Part shown: one piece after another, positions 1 to 10,615 of the stretch
Position numbering within the stretch: position 1 is the first letter of the stretch
How the letters are laid out: each line of letters opens with the position of its first letter
NCBI RefSeq assembly: GCF_019175285.1
Contig: NC_056526.1
Location: 121,084,599-121,148,598 of the forward strand
Length of the DNA: 64,000 nucleotides
Direction of reading: 5' to 3'
Source: Sceloporus undulatus
Taxonomy: Eukaryota; Chordata; Lepidosauria; Squamata; Phrynosomatidae
Notes under the pieces: generated by a model
Seen by the model: only the letters and a program-made list of their open reading frames with translations
Told to the model about the DNA's origin: nothing
The model's database searches: none
Position numbers and translations under genes: made by a program

Positions 1-390
1 CGGAAATGTAGGCATGTCCTGGAAAAGGATGATGTCTGGTAACCCTGCCACTCACACCACACGACTGCTAGTATGGAAACTGCAGTGGAAGGGACCTATC
101 ACACCTTGTAAAGACCTTGTAAAATTACAAATCTCAGGATTCCATAGGATGGAGCTACAACACTTAAATGTGGTGTCAAACTGTATTATTTCTTCAGCAT
201 ACATGTACCCTTAAATGCAAAGCAGCAACAGGAGGGACACTCAAAGCACTACCCCACACTCTGAAATACTTCTTTACCCATATTTAAATATCTTCTTTAT
301 GTCTATGTCGGGATGCGGTCCCAACCAGGATTCTCAGAGGCACACATGCAAATATTTAAAACTGCACAAACCTTTCCTGTATACACCACT

Positions 391-621
391 CAGCATGGTG
401 TAGTGGTTTGAGTGTTGGACTGTGACTCTGGAGACCAGGGTTCAGTTCCCAGCACAGCCATGAATCCCACAGGGTGAACTTGGCCAAGTCACATGCTCTC
501 AGCCTCAGGGAAAGTCAATGGCAAACTTCCTCTTAACAAATCTTGCTAAGAAAACCCCATGATGGGTTTGTTTTAGGGTCGCCATAAATCGGAAAGGACT
601 TGAAGGCACGCAACAATAGCA
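391..621 (+). repeat. tRNA-derived SINE with 10-bp target duplication
   Basis: tRNA-like head (GGTGTAGTGGTTTGAG, then GGTTCAGTTCCC as B-box), a body with CTCTCAGCCTCAGG, and a tail ending CTTGAAGGCACGCAACAA. Flanked by ATACACCACT at 381-390 and 622-631. This is the most numerous SINE type in the window. Confidence 0.85.
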
Positions 622-818
622 ATACACCACTCACTGCAAACCTCTATGACAAATCCCATGATTCCACAGCAGGGAGCTACAGCACTTAAAGTGGTGTCAA
701 ACTGCACTGTATCTACAGTGTAGAGACACCCTTGAATGCATAGCAGCAACAGGAGAGACACTCAAACCACTACCCCATACTGCCTCTCAAATACTTCCTT
801 TCTAAATATCTTCTCTAT

Positions 819-1042
819 GGTTCAAAACACACTGCAGAAATAACCAAGTTTGAGATCGCTTTAACTGCCCTGGCTCAGTGCTTGGAAATCCTGGGAATTG
901 TAATTTATTGTGGCACCAGAGCTCTCTAACAGAGAAGGCTAAATGGCTCACAAAACTACAATTCTCAGAATTCCCTAGCATTGAGCAAGAGGGCTGTTAA
1001 AGTGGTCTCAAACTGAATTACTTCTACAGTGTGTTTTGGACC
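819..1042. mobile_element. Palindromic MITE, family A (Harbinger-like)
   Basis: The two halves are near reverse complements. Outer ends are GGTTCAAAACACACTGCAG and its partner CTACAGTGTGTTTTGGACC; the core is CTTTAACTGCCCTGGCTCA. Unit 1 of the tandem pair shows the empty site. The 3-bp flanks TAT/TAA fit a TWA target as used by PIF/Harbinger elements. Confidence 0.75.
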
Positions 1043-1343
1043 TAAGTCTGTGTTGGGATGCGGTCCTAACCAGGATTCTGAGAGACACAAACGCAAGCAT
1101 TAATACACCACTCATGCAAATCAGCATGACGCACGTCCTAAGTATTTGCTTTCCATCAAAGAAATAAACATACAGTGATGGGCTCAGCCCTGGAGTCTGC
1201 TTTTAGTACAGTATGCCATTTTAATCCAGAAAAGTATGATAGCAGAAAAGCAACACACATTCCAAAGGAATAGGTTTGTTAAATCTGTAGCAGTCACAAC
1301 AACAAAGCCCCTCTTCAAATTCATGAGGGTAAGCTATGAAAAG

Positions 1344-1529
1344 AGTCCGCCTGGTGCAGTTATTTGAGCATTGGATTGTGACTCTGAACATGATTTATTC
1401 CCTGCTTGGCCATGGAAACCCAGTGGGTTTGGGAAAGTCATATACTCTCAGCCACTGAAAACCATGTATTAGGTTCATTTTAGGGTCGCCATAAGCCTGA
1501 AATGACTTGAAGACATACAAAAACAACAG
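1344..1529 (+). repeat. tRNA-derived SINE, diverged copy
   Basis: Same family as the copy at 391: a GGTGCAG..TTGAGCATTGGATTGTGACTC head and a GGGTCGCCATAAGCCTGAAA tail. The middle is shortened. Confidence 0.75.
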
Positions 1530-1590
1530 GCTATGTGAGAAGTCTTCCTCATATGCAAGGAAAACATCTGCTTGCAAAATAACCTTCAAT

Positions 1591-1789
1591 GGTCCAATAC
1601 ACACTGCAGAAATAATCCAGTTTGAGACTGCTTTAACTGCCCTGGCTCAGTGCTAGGGGATCCTGGGAACTGTAGTTTATTGTGGCATCAGAGCTCTCTC
1701 AAAACTACAGTTCTAAAGATTGCCTAGCATTGAGCCAGGGCAGTTAAAGCGGTCTCAAACTGGATTGTGTCTGCAATGTGTTTTGGACC
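1591..1789. mobile_element. Palindromic MITE, family A
   Basis: GGTCCAATACACACTGCAG at the left and TGCAATGTGTTTTGGACC at the right, with the same core as the copy at 819. Both halves are present. Confidence 0.75.
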
Positions 1790-1888
1790 ATTGTTAACTT
1801 TTTAAAAAGAACATTAACATACACCCCTATGACTTAGCCTTTGAGATGCAACTTATGTAAAACAAGGCTACAATCCACACTCTTCTGT

Positions 1889-2500
1889 GTAAGTGCCACT
1901 GAACTAAAAGGTACGCAAATGGATCTGGCAGCACTTTTGAAACTTAATAATAATTTACCTGAGTAAGTGCCACTGAGCTAAAAAAGTATGTAAAGGGATT
2001 TTGCAGCACCTTTGAAACTTAATAAGAAATAATTTACCCAGGGAGTAAGTGCCACTGAAGTAAAAGGTATGAAAGGGGATCCTGCAGCACTTTTGTAGCT
2101 TAATAATAAGAATGATGATGATGATGATGATGATAACTTACCTGAGGAATTAGTGCCATTGGACTAAAAGGTATGCAAGGGGATCTTGTAACACCTTTGA
2201 AACTTAATAATAATAATAATAATTATTATTATTATTATTTACCTGAGGAGTAAGTGCCATTGAACTAAAAGGTGTGTAAAGGGATCTTGCAGAACCTTTG
2301 AAACTTAATAATAATAATAATAATAATAACAACAACAACTTACCAGGAAAGTAAGTGCCATTGAACTAAAAAAGTACACAAAGGGATCTTGCAGCACTTT
2401 TGAAACTTAATCACAACAACAACAACTTACCTGGGGAGCAAGTGCCATTGAATTAAAAGACACACAAAGGGATCTTGCAGCACCTCTGAAACTAATTAAT
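1889..2500 (+). repeat. Tandem array, about seven units of ~75-105 bp, with microsatellite joints
   Basis: GTAAGTGCCA(C/T)TGAACTAAAAG and GGGATCTTGCAGCACCTTTG with AAACTTAATAA recur about seven times. Successive units are joined by variable TAA, GAT or CAA microsatellites. The array runs into a fragment of fold-back family C at about 2475-2610, from which the unit appears to derive. Confidence 0.8.
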
Positions 2501-2610
2501 AATCATAATAACTGAAAGAGAATAATAACAACAGAAAGATGGAAGTTGGTAGCTTGAGCTTTCCTAGACTTGAGCCTAGTTCCTCAGATGCATTTGGTGG
2601 AGGAGAGTCA
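2475..2610 (+). repeat. Fold-back family C fragment
   Basis: GATCTTGCAGCACCTCTGAAACT, GAAGTTGGTAGCTTGAGC, then a stretch ending CCTCAGATGCATTTGG. Related copies are at 14295, 39705 and 46935. Confidence 0.6.
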
Positions 2611-2611
2611 A

Positions 2612-2738
2612 ATGGGGCTTACATCCCACTTTGGGGCGAGTCACACTCTCTCAGCCTCAGGGGAAGGCAATGGCCACCCCTCTCTCTGAGCAAACCTTGC
2701 CAAGAAAACTCCCATGATAGACTTGGAGGCACACAAGA
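2612..2738 (+). repeat. tRNA-derived SINE, 3' part
   Basis: GAGTCACACTCTCTCAGCC through CTTGGAGGCACACAAGAA; the tRNA head is missing. Confidence 0.7.
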
Positions 2739-2742
2739 ATGT

Positions 2743-2922
2743 TCAAAGTGGAGAAATGATGCGGTTTGAGAGCGCTTTAGCTGCCATGGCTCGACGAGGC
2801 GGTGGAATTCTGGGAATGGTAGTTGGTTGTGGCACCAGAGCAAAGCACCAGAATTCCACGGCCTCCAGCCATGGCAGCTAAAGCGCTCTCAAACCGCATC
2901 ATTTCTCCAGTGCGATAGCAAA
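2743..2922. mobile_element. Palindromic MITE, family A short variant
   Basis: GAAATGATGCGGTTTGAGAG and GCGCTTTAGCTGCCATGGCT at the left are mirrored by the reverse complement at the right. The ends differ from the other family A copies. Confidence 0.7.
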
Positions 2923-2928
2923 GTCTAT

Positions 2929-3165
2929 GGCCTGTTACAGACAGCCAAAATAAAGCTGCTTCGAGTCACAGTGGAGATACTGTATGGTGTTTCAATGATG
3001 CATGCGTCCTAAGAGTCCAGAAGCCACACCAAAGCCATGCTCTAGTCCTTAGGGCTGGAGCATGGCTTTGGTGTGATTTCTGGACTCTTAGGACGCATGC
3101 ATCATTGAAACACCATATCTCCACTGTGACTCGAAGCAGCTTTATTTTGGCTGTCTGTAACAGGC
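2929..3165. mobile_element. Palindromic MITE, family B
   Basis: GGCCTGTTACAGACAGCC and AAAATAAAGCTGCTTCGAG at the left are mirrored at the right, giving arms of about 110 bp with only a few mismatches. No clear target duplication. A second copy is at 47846 and a half copy at 13043. Confidence 0.8.
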
Positions 3166-3169
3166 ATCT

Positions 3170-3560
3170 GTGTCAGACCCAAGCAGTCTCTCACCCTCGC
3201 CCTTTCTGCGCTGCTTCCTTCCCTTAGGCCTTGAGGAAAAGAGACCTCTCTCTCCCGTTAGTTGAGCTGACAGAGGATACACCAGGCGCCTCTCTCTGGT
3301 TACATAAGATGGCCTCCATGGAGGCGGGGCCTTCCGCCCTTCCTAGGCCTCCTCCAGTGTGTTTGTTCTGGGTGACAGGAGGGCGGGGGCTGTGTTTGTA
3401 CTAGGCCCAGGGTGGTGCCCAGACCCAGAGGCCCTGGTCCTCAGTACTCAAGGAGGACAATATGGAGGGTGTGACCAAACAAAAGCCTTTCAAAACACTC
3501 ATAGAGAAATCTAAATCCAGGCTCAGGGTGGCTTTGAAATCCCTCCAAGGAGAAGAATAG
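3170..3560. other. GC-rich stretch without a recognised gene
   Basis: Moderately GC-rich, with an ATG-led frame at 3308 and another at 3463, each only about 30 codons and unlike any protein I know. I see no splice structure linking them. Promoter-like composition is possible, but no gene follows closely. Confidence 0.3.
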
Positions 3561-3636
3561 GCCTCTGGGGTCAGCTGAGGAAAAGTTTGTCACACCCAGA
3601 GTTGTGGTTTTCAAAAGCATGTTTCACAAGTACAAC

Positions 3637-3660
3637 CACACACACACACACACACACATT
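3637..3660. repeat. (CA)n microsatellite
   Basis: About ten CA units. Confidence 0.9.
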
Positions 3661-3777
3661 TTTCTCTCTTTTAGTTGTGCTGTTATTTCCCTCTGAACAG
3701 CTATGGCTGAATCCTATGGAATCCTGGGATTTGTAGCCTGGGGAGGTGCTAGGGCCCACTGGGCACTGGGTGATTTT

Positions 3778-3914
3778 AGTGGTCCCCAGACGGTGTCCTT
3801 TAAGAGATTTTTTTGGACTACAGCTCCCAGAAGCCTCAGACATGTTGGCCAATAGCCTGGGATTCTGGGATCTGAAGTAAAAAATCCCTTAAAGAGCACA
3901 GTTTGGGGAGCACT
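3778..3914. mobile_element. hAT-like MITE, family D
   Basis: AGTGGTCCCCAGACGGTG at the left and CAGTTTGGGGAGCACTG at the right are inverted repeats. CCTTTAAGAGATTTTTTTGG is shared with the copy at 39904. The ends resemble hAT-group termini. Confidence 0.6.
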
Positions 3915-3941
3915 GGGCTAGTCACGCTCTCTCAGTATAAT

Positions 3942-4133
3942 ACCACACTACACGATTATAGTGCTGCTATTACACTTTAACTGCTCTGGCTGCCTCCTGT
4001 TGCATTCTGGGATTTGTAGTTTAAGAAGAGGCATTTAGAACATTCAGCCAGAGAGCTCTTAGGCCTCACTGAACTACAAGCCTCAGAATGCAACAGGAGG
4101 CAGCCAGAGCAGTAAAAGTGCAATAGCATTATG
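3942..4133. mobile_element. Palindromic MITE, related to family A
   Basis: ACTTTAACTGCTCTGGCTGC on the left and its reverse complement on the right, with GCATTCTGGGATTTGTAG and AACTACAAGCCTCAGAATGC as inner arms. Confidence 0.6.
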
Positions 4134-4152
4134 TTTCTCTCATAGTCTTGTC

Positions 4153-4387
4153 TTGTTGTTGTGTGCCTTTGAGATGTTTCTGACTTATGGTGACTCCAAG
4201 GTGAACCTATCATGGGGGTTTCTTGGCAAGATTTATTCAGAGGGAGGCTTGCCATTGCCTTCCTCTGAGGCTGAGAGCATGTGTCCTGCCCAAGGCCATC
4301 CAGTGGGTTTATGGCTGAGCGGGAGAATCGAACCCTGGTCTCCAGGGTCATAGCCCAGCTCTCAAACCACTGCACCACACTTGTCTA
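4153..4387 (-). repeat. tRNA-derived SINE
   Basis: Reverse orientation: the TTGTTGTGTGCC tail is at the left and the GAACCCTGGTCTCC B-box region at the right. Near full length. Confidence 0.85.
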
Positions 4388-4420
4388 GACATAAATAAAT
4401 CCCTCTGAATTTATTGGGAC

Positions 4421-4650
4421 TTGATGTTGTCATGTGCCTTTAAGATGTTTCCAACTTACAATGACCAGAAGGTAAACCTATCACAAGGTTTTCTTGGCAA
4501 TATTTGTTCAGAGGGAGGGTGGTTTGCCATTACCTTCCTCTGAAGCTGAGAGAGAGAGAGAGAGAGTGACTTGCTGAAGGTCACCCAGAGGATTTCGATG
4601 GCTGAGCAGGTCCCCAGAGTCATAATCCAATCCTCAAAGCATGAGTCTTG
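4421..4650 (-). repeat. tRNA-derived SINE with GA microsatellite expansion
   Basis: Second reverse copy directly after the one at 4153. Its GAGAG motif has grown to an (AG)n run at 4548-4567. Confidence 0.8.
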
Positions 4651-4659
4651 CTCCCTTGT

Positions 4660-6520
4660 AAATGTGATCCAGAATGCAGAAATTGTGTAGACATGACTTT
4701 AAGCTCACGGTGAGGATTGCTTGCTTCATCCTGGGTTTTTGTTTGTTTGCTTTTGGAACATAAAGCCTGTTCTTACAATAAGCCTAAGAAGCAAAATTAA
4801 AAAGGTGAAAGGAACAGGTAAAAGAAATTATTCATACTCAGGAGAAAAGGGCTTCTATTCTTAATTAACTAAAGCAAACATTCTGGAAGCAATGCCACAC
4901 CTTCATTTCTTTTTGCCTTTGGCCTGATTTCTCTTTCATTCATTCTAAAGTGCAAATAAACCAAGAAAGCAGCTAGTGCAGTTGCCTCTGTGCTCCACTC
5001 CTTGAAGCAACACCTGAAAAAAGGGGGAAAGGTTTTTGTCCTTCCTGTAACTATGCAGTGTAAATCTGATGTATACTTATCCAGAAAAGAGTCATGTTTT
5101 CAGCAGAACTTCCTCTTTAGAAAGTGTAAAAAGTATCTTGTTTTTATGTTCAAAGAGACACACTTTAGCTGTTTCAAATACGTTCACAGGAGTTTATCAC
5201 CCAGGACGAATCCCGTGCAGAAACTAAATTTAAACTGAAAACTGAAATACATTTGTGGGTTGTTTTTCAGACGATATTCGGGGTTAACCCAAACAGAAAG
5301 TTTAAAAACCCCGCATTTGTGGGATTTTTTTCAGACCACATTTGCGTGAAAGACAAATAACACAGAAATAACCTAAACACAAAGTCACCAAAACCAGATC
5401 CTTTTTACTTTTGCTAAATTTGGAAAGTACAAAGGAGCTTTCCATTTGTATTATTTTTGTGTTATTTCTCTTTCATGCCAACACAACTGAAAACAACACC
5501 GGGATTTTAACATCCCGTTTCTGCACGGGATTTTACCAATTCACCCTCCATGTGATAGACTCCATAGTTTGTATTCTTTTGCTGGAGGATCCTTAGTTCT
5601 TGTAACAGGCATATCTTCTACAGCAGGGATGAGCAATATATGGTTCCCTAGATATTTTTGGACTGCACATCTCATAAATCCAGCCACCACAGCCAATACT
5701 GAAGTATGGTGGCAGTTGTAGTTCAGCGTCATCTGGAGAGGTGCACTTTCTTTGCTCGATTACTCATGTAGGATAGTAATGTTAAATCATTTTCAAAACC
5801 TACCAATGGTGCTATTCAAGAATTCATAGGTTTTCAATTCAGACATAGTCCATTCTTGTTGTACTTCACTGCCACCTTCTGGCTGGTAAAGTGTGCAATA
5901 AAAATGTGTGTGTGTATGTGTGTTCATTTCTAAATCCCACTTTTCTGTAATAAATCAGACTTGCAAACTCAGGAAAGCAGCTTGCACATAAACATGAAAC
6001 ACACATACACACAAATAAAACTAAATTATTATTAAATCATAAGAAGAACTTGTTTTAAGCTGGTGAATGGGGAAATGTGCATAATAAAAGCTATATCTGT
6101 AACAAAAACAAAAATACAGATACATTGTAAGAAATATATATACAGCTGAGTCATCTGTACTGTATTATATTTTTGCCTTTAAATTATTATTCAGGCTGCA
6201 ATTCAGAACAACCGCTCAATCTGCATGTTGCCCTTATAAAAGGGCACATAACTGGACTTCTCTTGCATGAATACCATACTGTTGTTGCCAAAATTGCATG
6301 CTTTACTTGGATATAATGCCATTTGGGCACTGGTTGATTGACTGTAACTAATAAAAAGGTTCAGAACTTTGCAACATATGTCATTATTGTGTTGAAGGCA
6401 AGTGACTCTTTTTAACCTACTTATTCTCAGAATTATACAACAAAGGCTTTAACCATAAATGGAGCCAGAAATGTTAGATTGTGAGATAAGTTCAGAAAAT
6501 AAAGAGGCGCTGAGGATCAT
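4660..6520. other. Unassigned intergenic DNA
   Basis: AT-rich, with no convincing coding exon. A diverged hAT-type MITE is likely at about 5622-5745 (GCAGGGATGAGCAAT and GCAGTTGTAGTTCAGCGTC). A short TGTG run is at 5907. Sequence near 5260-5530 has inverted segments (ATTTGTGGG.. motifs) suggesting an old transposon, not identified. Confidence 0.4.
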
Positions 6521-6529
6521 ATTGCGACC

Positions 6530-7790
6530 ATAATATCCTTCTGAGCCACCTCTTTGAGATGGGACTTAGGGGCACTGTTATGCAGTGGTTCCGGTCTTTC
6601 TTGGAGGGGTGGTCTCAGAAAGTGGTGTTAGGGGACTCCTGTTTGACTCCTTGGCTGCTGGCCTGTGGCGTCCCAAAGGGTTCTGTTTTGTCCCCTATGT
6701 TATTTAACATCTACATGAAAACATTGGGAGAGGTCATCCAGAGGTTTGGAGTGTGGTGTCACCGGAATGCAAATGACACCCAACTCTATCCCTCCTTCCC
6801 ATCTGATTCCAAGGAAGCTGTCTCTGTACTGAGCCAGTGTCTGCTGCCAGTAATAGACTGGATGAGGACAAACAAACTGAAATTTAATCCAGACAAGACA
6901 GAGGTGCTCCTGGTCAGTTGGAAGGCAGATCAGGGAATAGGGATGTTGCCTGTGCTGGATGGGGTTACACTCCCCATGAAATCTCAGGCTCGCATCTTGG
7001 ATGTGCTCCAGGACTCAACTCGGAGTTTGGATGCCTGGGTTTCAGCAGTGGCCAGGAGTGCATTTGCACAGTTAAAACTTGTGCGCCAGCTGTGCCCATT
7101 CCTGGCTACAGTGACACATGCCTTGATTACATCTCATTAGGACTACTGTAATGCACTCTATGTGGGTCTGCCTTTGAAAAGTGTTCAGAAACGTCAGTGT
7201 GTGCAAAACACTGCAGCCAGAATGCTGACCGAAGCCAGTTACACGGAACATTTAACTTCCTTGTTAAAAAAGCTTCACTGGCTGCTGGTTCATTTCCAGG
7301 TACAATTAAAAGTGCTGCTTATGACCTATAAAGCCCTACATGGCTTAGGTCTAGATTATTTGAGAAACTGTATCTCCCCATACGAACCTGCTAGAGCCCT
7401 AAGATCTTCCGGGGAAGGTTTTCTCTTGGTCCCTCCACCATTACAGGTTCGCCTGGTGAGGACACGAAAGAGAGCGTTCTTGGTGGCTGCTCCTGTCCTA
7501 TGGAATGCCCTTCCATGAGAAGCAAGGCTGGCCCCCTCCCTGCTTGCCTTTCGCTAGCAAGCAAAAACAGCTTTATTCAGGCAGGCTTTTGATGTATAAT
7601 CATGAGGTGGCTTGGTTGTTTGTTATATAGGGTGGGTATCATGGTTTTACTGTGGTTTTATTGACTGTAATTTTATATTGTTTTAGATGATATTTTTAAA
7701 TGTTTTATTGTAATATGTTTCTATAATTTGTATTTGTGAGCCACCTTGGGTCCTTTTTGGGAGAAAGGAGGGATAGAAATCGAATAAATA
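6530..7790 (+). mobile_element. L2-type LINE, 3' half of reverse transcriptase ORF and 3' end
   Basis: LSHLFEMGLRGTVMQWF, GVPKGSVLSPMLFNIYM, then NANDTQLYPSFPSDSKEAV and RTNKLKFNPDKTEVLLV are L2-clade reverse transcriptase motifs; the usual YADD reads NAND here. From 6559 to 7518 a single frame is broken only by one TAG at 7138-7140, with a further stop at 7516. The 3' end is the typical GTGAGCCACCTTGGGTCC tail with AAATAAA. The 5' end is truncated. Confidence 0.85.
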
Positions 7791-7795
7791 AAGGA

Positions 7796-8804
7796 GTGCA
7801 TCAAAGAATTTCAAAAGAAAATCAGACTCAACTTTATAGATTATAGCAAAGCCTTTGATTGTGTAGATCATGAAAAACTATGGCTTGTTCTTAAGGAAAT
7901 AGGGGTGCCACAACATGTTATTCTCCTGTATTCAGGACAAAAAGGCATAATCAGGACAAATTATGGAGAAATGGAATGGCTTCCAATTGGCAAGGTCTGA
8001 CTCTGAAAGAACTGATTTTTATCAACCAGTCTGTCTAATTTGTACACTGAATGCATCAAATGTAAAGTTGGATTAGACTCAATGGAAGAGCGCATGAACA
8101 TTGGAGGAAGGAAACACTTAAAATATGCAGATGATACCATACTACTACTAGGAAATAGCAAAGACTTGACACAGTTACTAAATAAAGTCAAGGAAGAATG
8201 TGTAAACACAAGTTTACAGTTGAACATTAAGAAAACAAAAATAATGACCACAGATGATTTAAATAACTTTAAAGCAGATGATGAAGCCATTTAAATAGTT
8301 AAATACTTTCCTTACTCAAAGACTGGAGTAAAAAAATCAGAAGAAGACTAGGACATGGAAGGGCAGATATGAAGAAACTAGACCAGATCCTCAACTATAA
8401 AGACACGTATATCATTAAAGGCCAAAGTCAGGATTGTCCATGCCATCATATTTTTTATTACTATGTATGATTGTGAAAGCTGAATTATGAAAAAAGGTAA
8501 AAGGAGAAAATTAACTCACTTGAAATGTCTGTGGCTGTCATGGACTGACAAAAAGACAAATAAAGGAATCCAAGAAGTCAAGCATGAGCTTTCCCTGGAT
8601 GCTAATATGACTAAACTGAGACTGTCATACTTCAGATATATAATGAGAAGACATAACTCATTAGAAAAGACAGTAATACTTGGTATTGTAGAAAGCAGTA
8701 AGAAAAAAAAAGGTCATTCTAGATGCATAGACTCAATCAAGGAAGCCACAGCCCTGAGTTTGGAAGACCTGAGCAGGGCTGTTGATAACAGGGTGATGTG
8801 GATG
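7796..8804 (+). mobile_element. RTE-BovB LINE fragment (reverse transcriptase and C-terminus)
   Basis: Frame fragments read QTQLYRLQQSL-type DYSKAFD (FIDYSKAFDCVDH region at 7826-7872), KYADDTILLLGNSKDLTQLL at 8120-8180, LNIKKTKIMTTDDL, and LRLSYFRYIMRRHNSLEKTV at 8613-8670. These are diagnostic BovB motifs. Several frame breaks make it non-functional. It is interrupted by a SINE at 8816-9158 and resumes to its 3' end. Confidence 0.85.
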
Positions 8805-8815
8805 CTTTCATTCAT

Positions 8816-9158
8816 TAAAAGGTAAACATAGTCCCTTGACATGAATGTCTCGTCGAAACTGATTGTAGGGGACGGTGTTCATCTTTGTTTCTAAGCCAAA
8901 GAGCCAGCATTGTCCAAGGACTGCGCTGGTGGTCATGTGGCCAGCATGACTGCCCCAAACGCCATTATCTTCCCACTGAGAAGTAGTACCTATCTATCTA
9001 CTTGCATTTGCATGCTTTCAAACTGCTAGGTTGGCAGAAGTTGGGACTAGTGATAGGAGCTCACCCCATCATGTAGCACTCAGGCCTTGAACTGCCAACC
9101 TTCCGATAATCTGATCATCAGAATTGGTGCCTTAACCACTAAGCCACCAAAACACCCC
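8816..9158 (-). repeat. Sauria-type SINE inserted in BovB 3' end
   Basis: Read on the minus strand: GGTGGCTTAGTGGTTAAGG, a GCAGTTCAAGGCC B-box, GGGTGAGCTCC, CTGCCAACCTAGCAGTTTG, CATGACTGCC reversed as GGCAGTCATGCTGG, and a TTTACCTTT-type end. This matches the squamate-wide Sauria SINE. Flanked by CTTTCATTCAT (8805-8815) and CTTTCATACAT (9159-9169). Confidence 0.88.
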
Positions 9159-9218
9159 CTTTCATACATAGGGTCACCATAAATTGAACTCAGCATGAAG
9201 GCAGTTAACAGCAATGAA
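9159..9218 (+). mobile_element. BovB LINE 3' terminus (continuation)
   Basis: CATAGGGTCACCATAAATTG then AAGGCAGTTAACAGCAA is the BovB 3' end, displaced from 8804 by the SINE. Confidence 0.8.
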
Positions 9219-9439
9219 ATCAAAGTGAGCTTGAAAGTGAATTCTGTGAATTCACTTTTTTCCAAATTCATCAAAATGAGAAGTCACTTTGGATTCACTG
9301 TGGAAGCACTACGGAAGGAGCACCCATAGAAAGGAATCTCATCTGATAACACATTCATGTTATAACGTGAATTCGCATCATTGGACCCGCAGTCACCCTG
9401 GAACTGAGCTGCAAAAAGCTGCAAAAACCTGCGTGTGAT

Positions 9440-10060
9440 AAACACCCTTGTTGCTGTGAAGGGGATTCTGAAGGCAGCTGCTGTTTACTTGTCTTTTATA
9501 GCCAGGCACACATAACTACAATGGGATTGTCCAGAGTAGAACTCTATTCTTTCCAGCTCAAGCTTTATTGTATTGTTTACTGCAAACATGCTGCTTTAAT
9601 AGTCTGGTGTTTCTCCACCCCTCCTTCATTTACTGTTGTTGATGTGTGCCTTCTAGTCATTTCCAGCTCTAAAGTGAACCTATCATAGGATTTTCTTGAC
9701 AAGATTTGTTCAGAAGAAGGTTGCTTCTGCCTTCCTCAGAGGCTGAGAGGGCGTGATGTGCCCACAATCACCCAATGGGTTTCCATAGTTTAGGGAGGAT
9801 TCAAACCCTTGTCTCCAGAGTCCTAGTCTGACACTCAGACCATTGCACCATGCTGGCTTTCACCATCCATTTTTCACCATCCTCCAAATGCTGATGCTGT
9901 TAAAAAAAGCAAATACCAAACCTCAGATAGGCAATGAACATGGAGGAAAAGCAGGGATGAGCAGTCACTAAAAGTCTTTGTAAAAAGGAGCTTCTTTGTC
10001 AGAGGCTTTGTAAATTGAGGTATGCTTGTATTTATAATACATTTATAATGAATTAGGTAA
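9440..10060. repeat. Unclassified interspersed repeat, copy 1
   Basis: Shares GAAGGCAGCTGCTGTTTAC, CCAGGCACACATAACTACAA, GTTTCTCCA..CCTTCA, CACCATCCTCCAAATGCT and AATTGAGGTATG with 26090-26650. A SINE at 9634-9858 splits it. Type unknown. Confidence 0.65.
9634..9858 (-). repeat. tRNA-derived SINE
   Basis: GTTGTTGATGTGTGCC tail at the left and a CACCATGCTGGC head at the right. The site is empty in the related repeat at 26290. Confidence 0.85.
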
Positions 10061-10095
10061 TCAGATAATCTTTTAGTTGTCAGCCATAGCCTAGT

Positions 10096-10292
10096 CAGGG
10101 GTAGGCAACCTTTTTGAGCCGGGGGCCGGGTTGCTGTCCCTCAGACAACTGGGGGGCTGAATTCAAAATGGCGCCCAGAGCGGCGCGGAAGCTGCGGCGG
10201 GGGCGGCAATTGGCGGCAGGACCGGGCTGGGGCCGGTCCCAAGGCCTCGCTGGGCTGGATCCGGCCCATGGGCCGTAGGTTGCCGACCCCTG
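10096..10292. mobile_element. hAT MITE, 197 bp
   Basis: CAGGGGTAGGCAACC at the left and GGTTGCCGACCCCTG at the right form terminal inverted repeats. Flanks GCCTAG-T and GCCTAGGT fit an 8-bp duplication with one base lost. The interior is GC-rich (GGCGGCGG type). Non-autonomous. Confidence 0.85.
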
Positions 10293-10359
10293 GCCTAGGT
10301 ATAGTTGCCAGGCAGCAACTTGCATTGAACTTGATGGGATTTCTGCATAACCACATTTA

Positions 10360-10613
10360 CAGTGGTACCTCGGGATACGAAATACCCAGGTTACGAAATT
10401 TCCGGGATACGAAAAAATCCCATAGGAAATAATTGTTCCGGGTTACGAATGTTTTTTCGGGTTACGAAAATTTTTTTGGTGCTTTTCGGCGCTATTTCAC
10501 ACGGAATCGCGGCTTTTCCCCATTAGCGCCTATGGCATTTCGGCTTACGAAGGCTTTTCGGGTTACGAAAGCGGCCGCGGAACGAATTAATTTTGTAACC
10601 CGAGGAAGCACTG
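10360..10613. mobile_element. Tigger-like (TcMar) MITE, 254 bp
   Basis: CAGTGGTACCTCGGGATACG start and CCCGAGGAAGCACTG end, flanked by TA on both sides. The interior repeats the GGTTACGAA motif. No transposase remains. Confidence 0.88.
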
Positions 10614-10615
10614 TA

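Larger units (their letters stand above)
100..1130. repeat. Two tandem ~270-bp units interrupted by a SINE and a MITE
   Basis: Unit 1 (about 130-390) and unit 2 (about 632-1125) share, in order, a GGAGCTACA(A/G)CACTTAAA block, GCAGCAACAGGAG, AAATATCTTCT and GGGATGCGGTCC with AACCAGGATTCT. A SINE (391-621) separates them, and a palindromic MITE (819-1042) splits unit 2. The family is not recognised. Confidence 0.7.

Noticed and set aside
3308-3560. Possible small gene in a GC-rich patch (frames starting MASMEAGP and MEGVTKQKPF)
   Set aside because: Short, unrelated to any protein I know, no consistent splicing and surrounded by MITEs. It was also considered and discarded as CWH43 exon 1.
6559-7518. 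L2 reverse transcriptase frame as a host gene
   Set aside because: LINE motifs throughout, in-frame stops, truncated 5' end and a typical LINE 3' tail.
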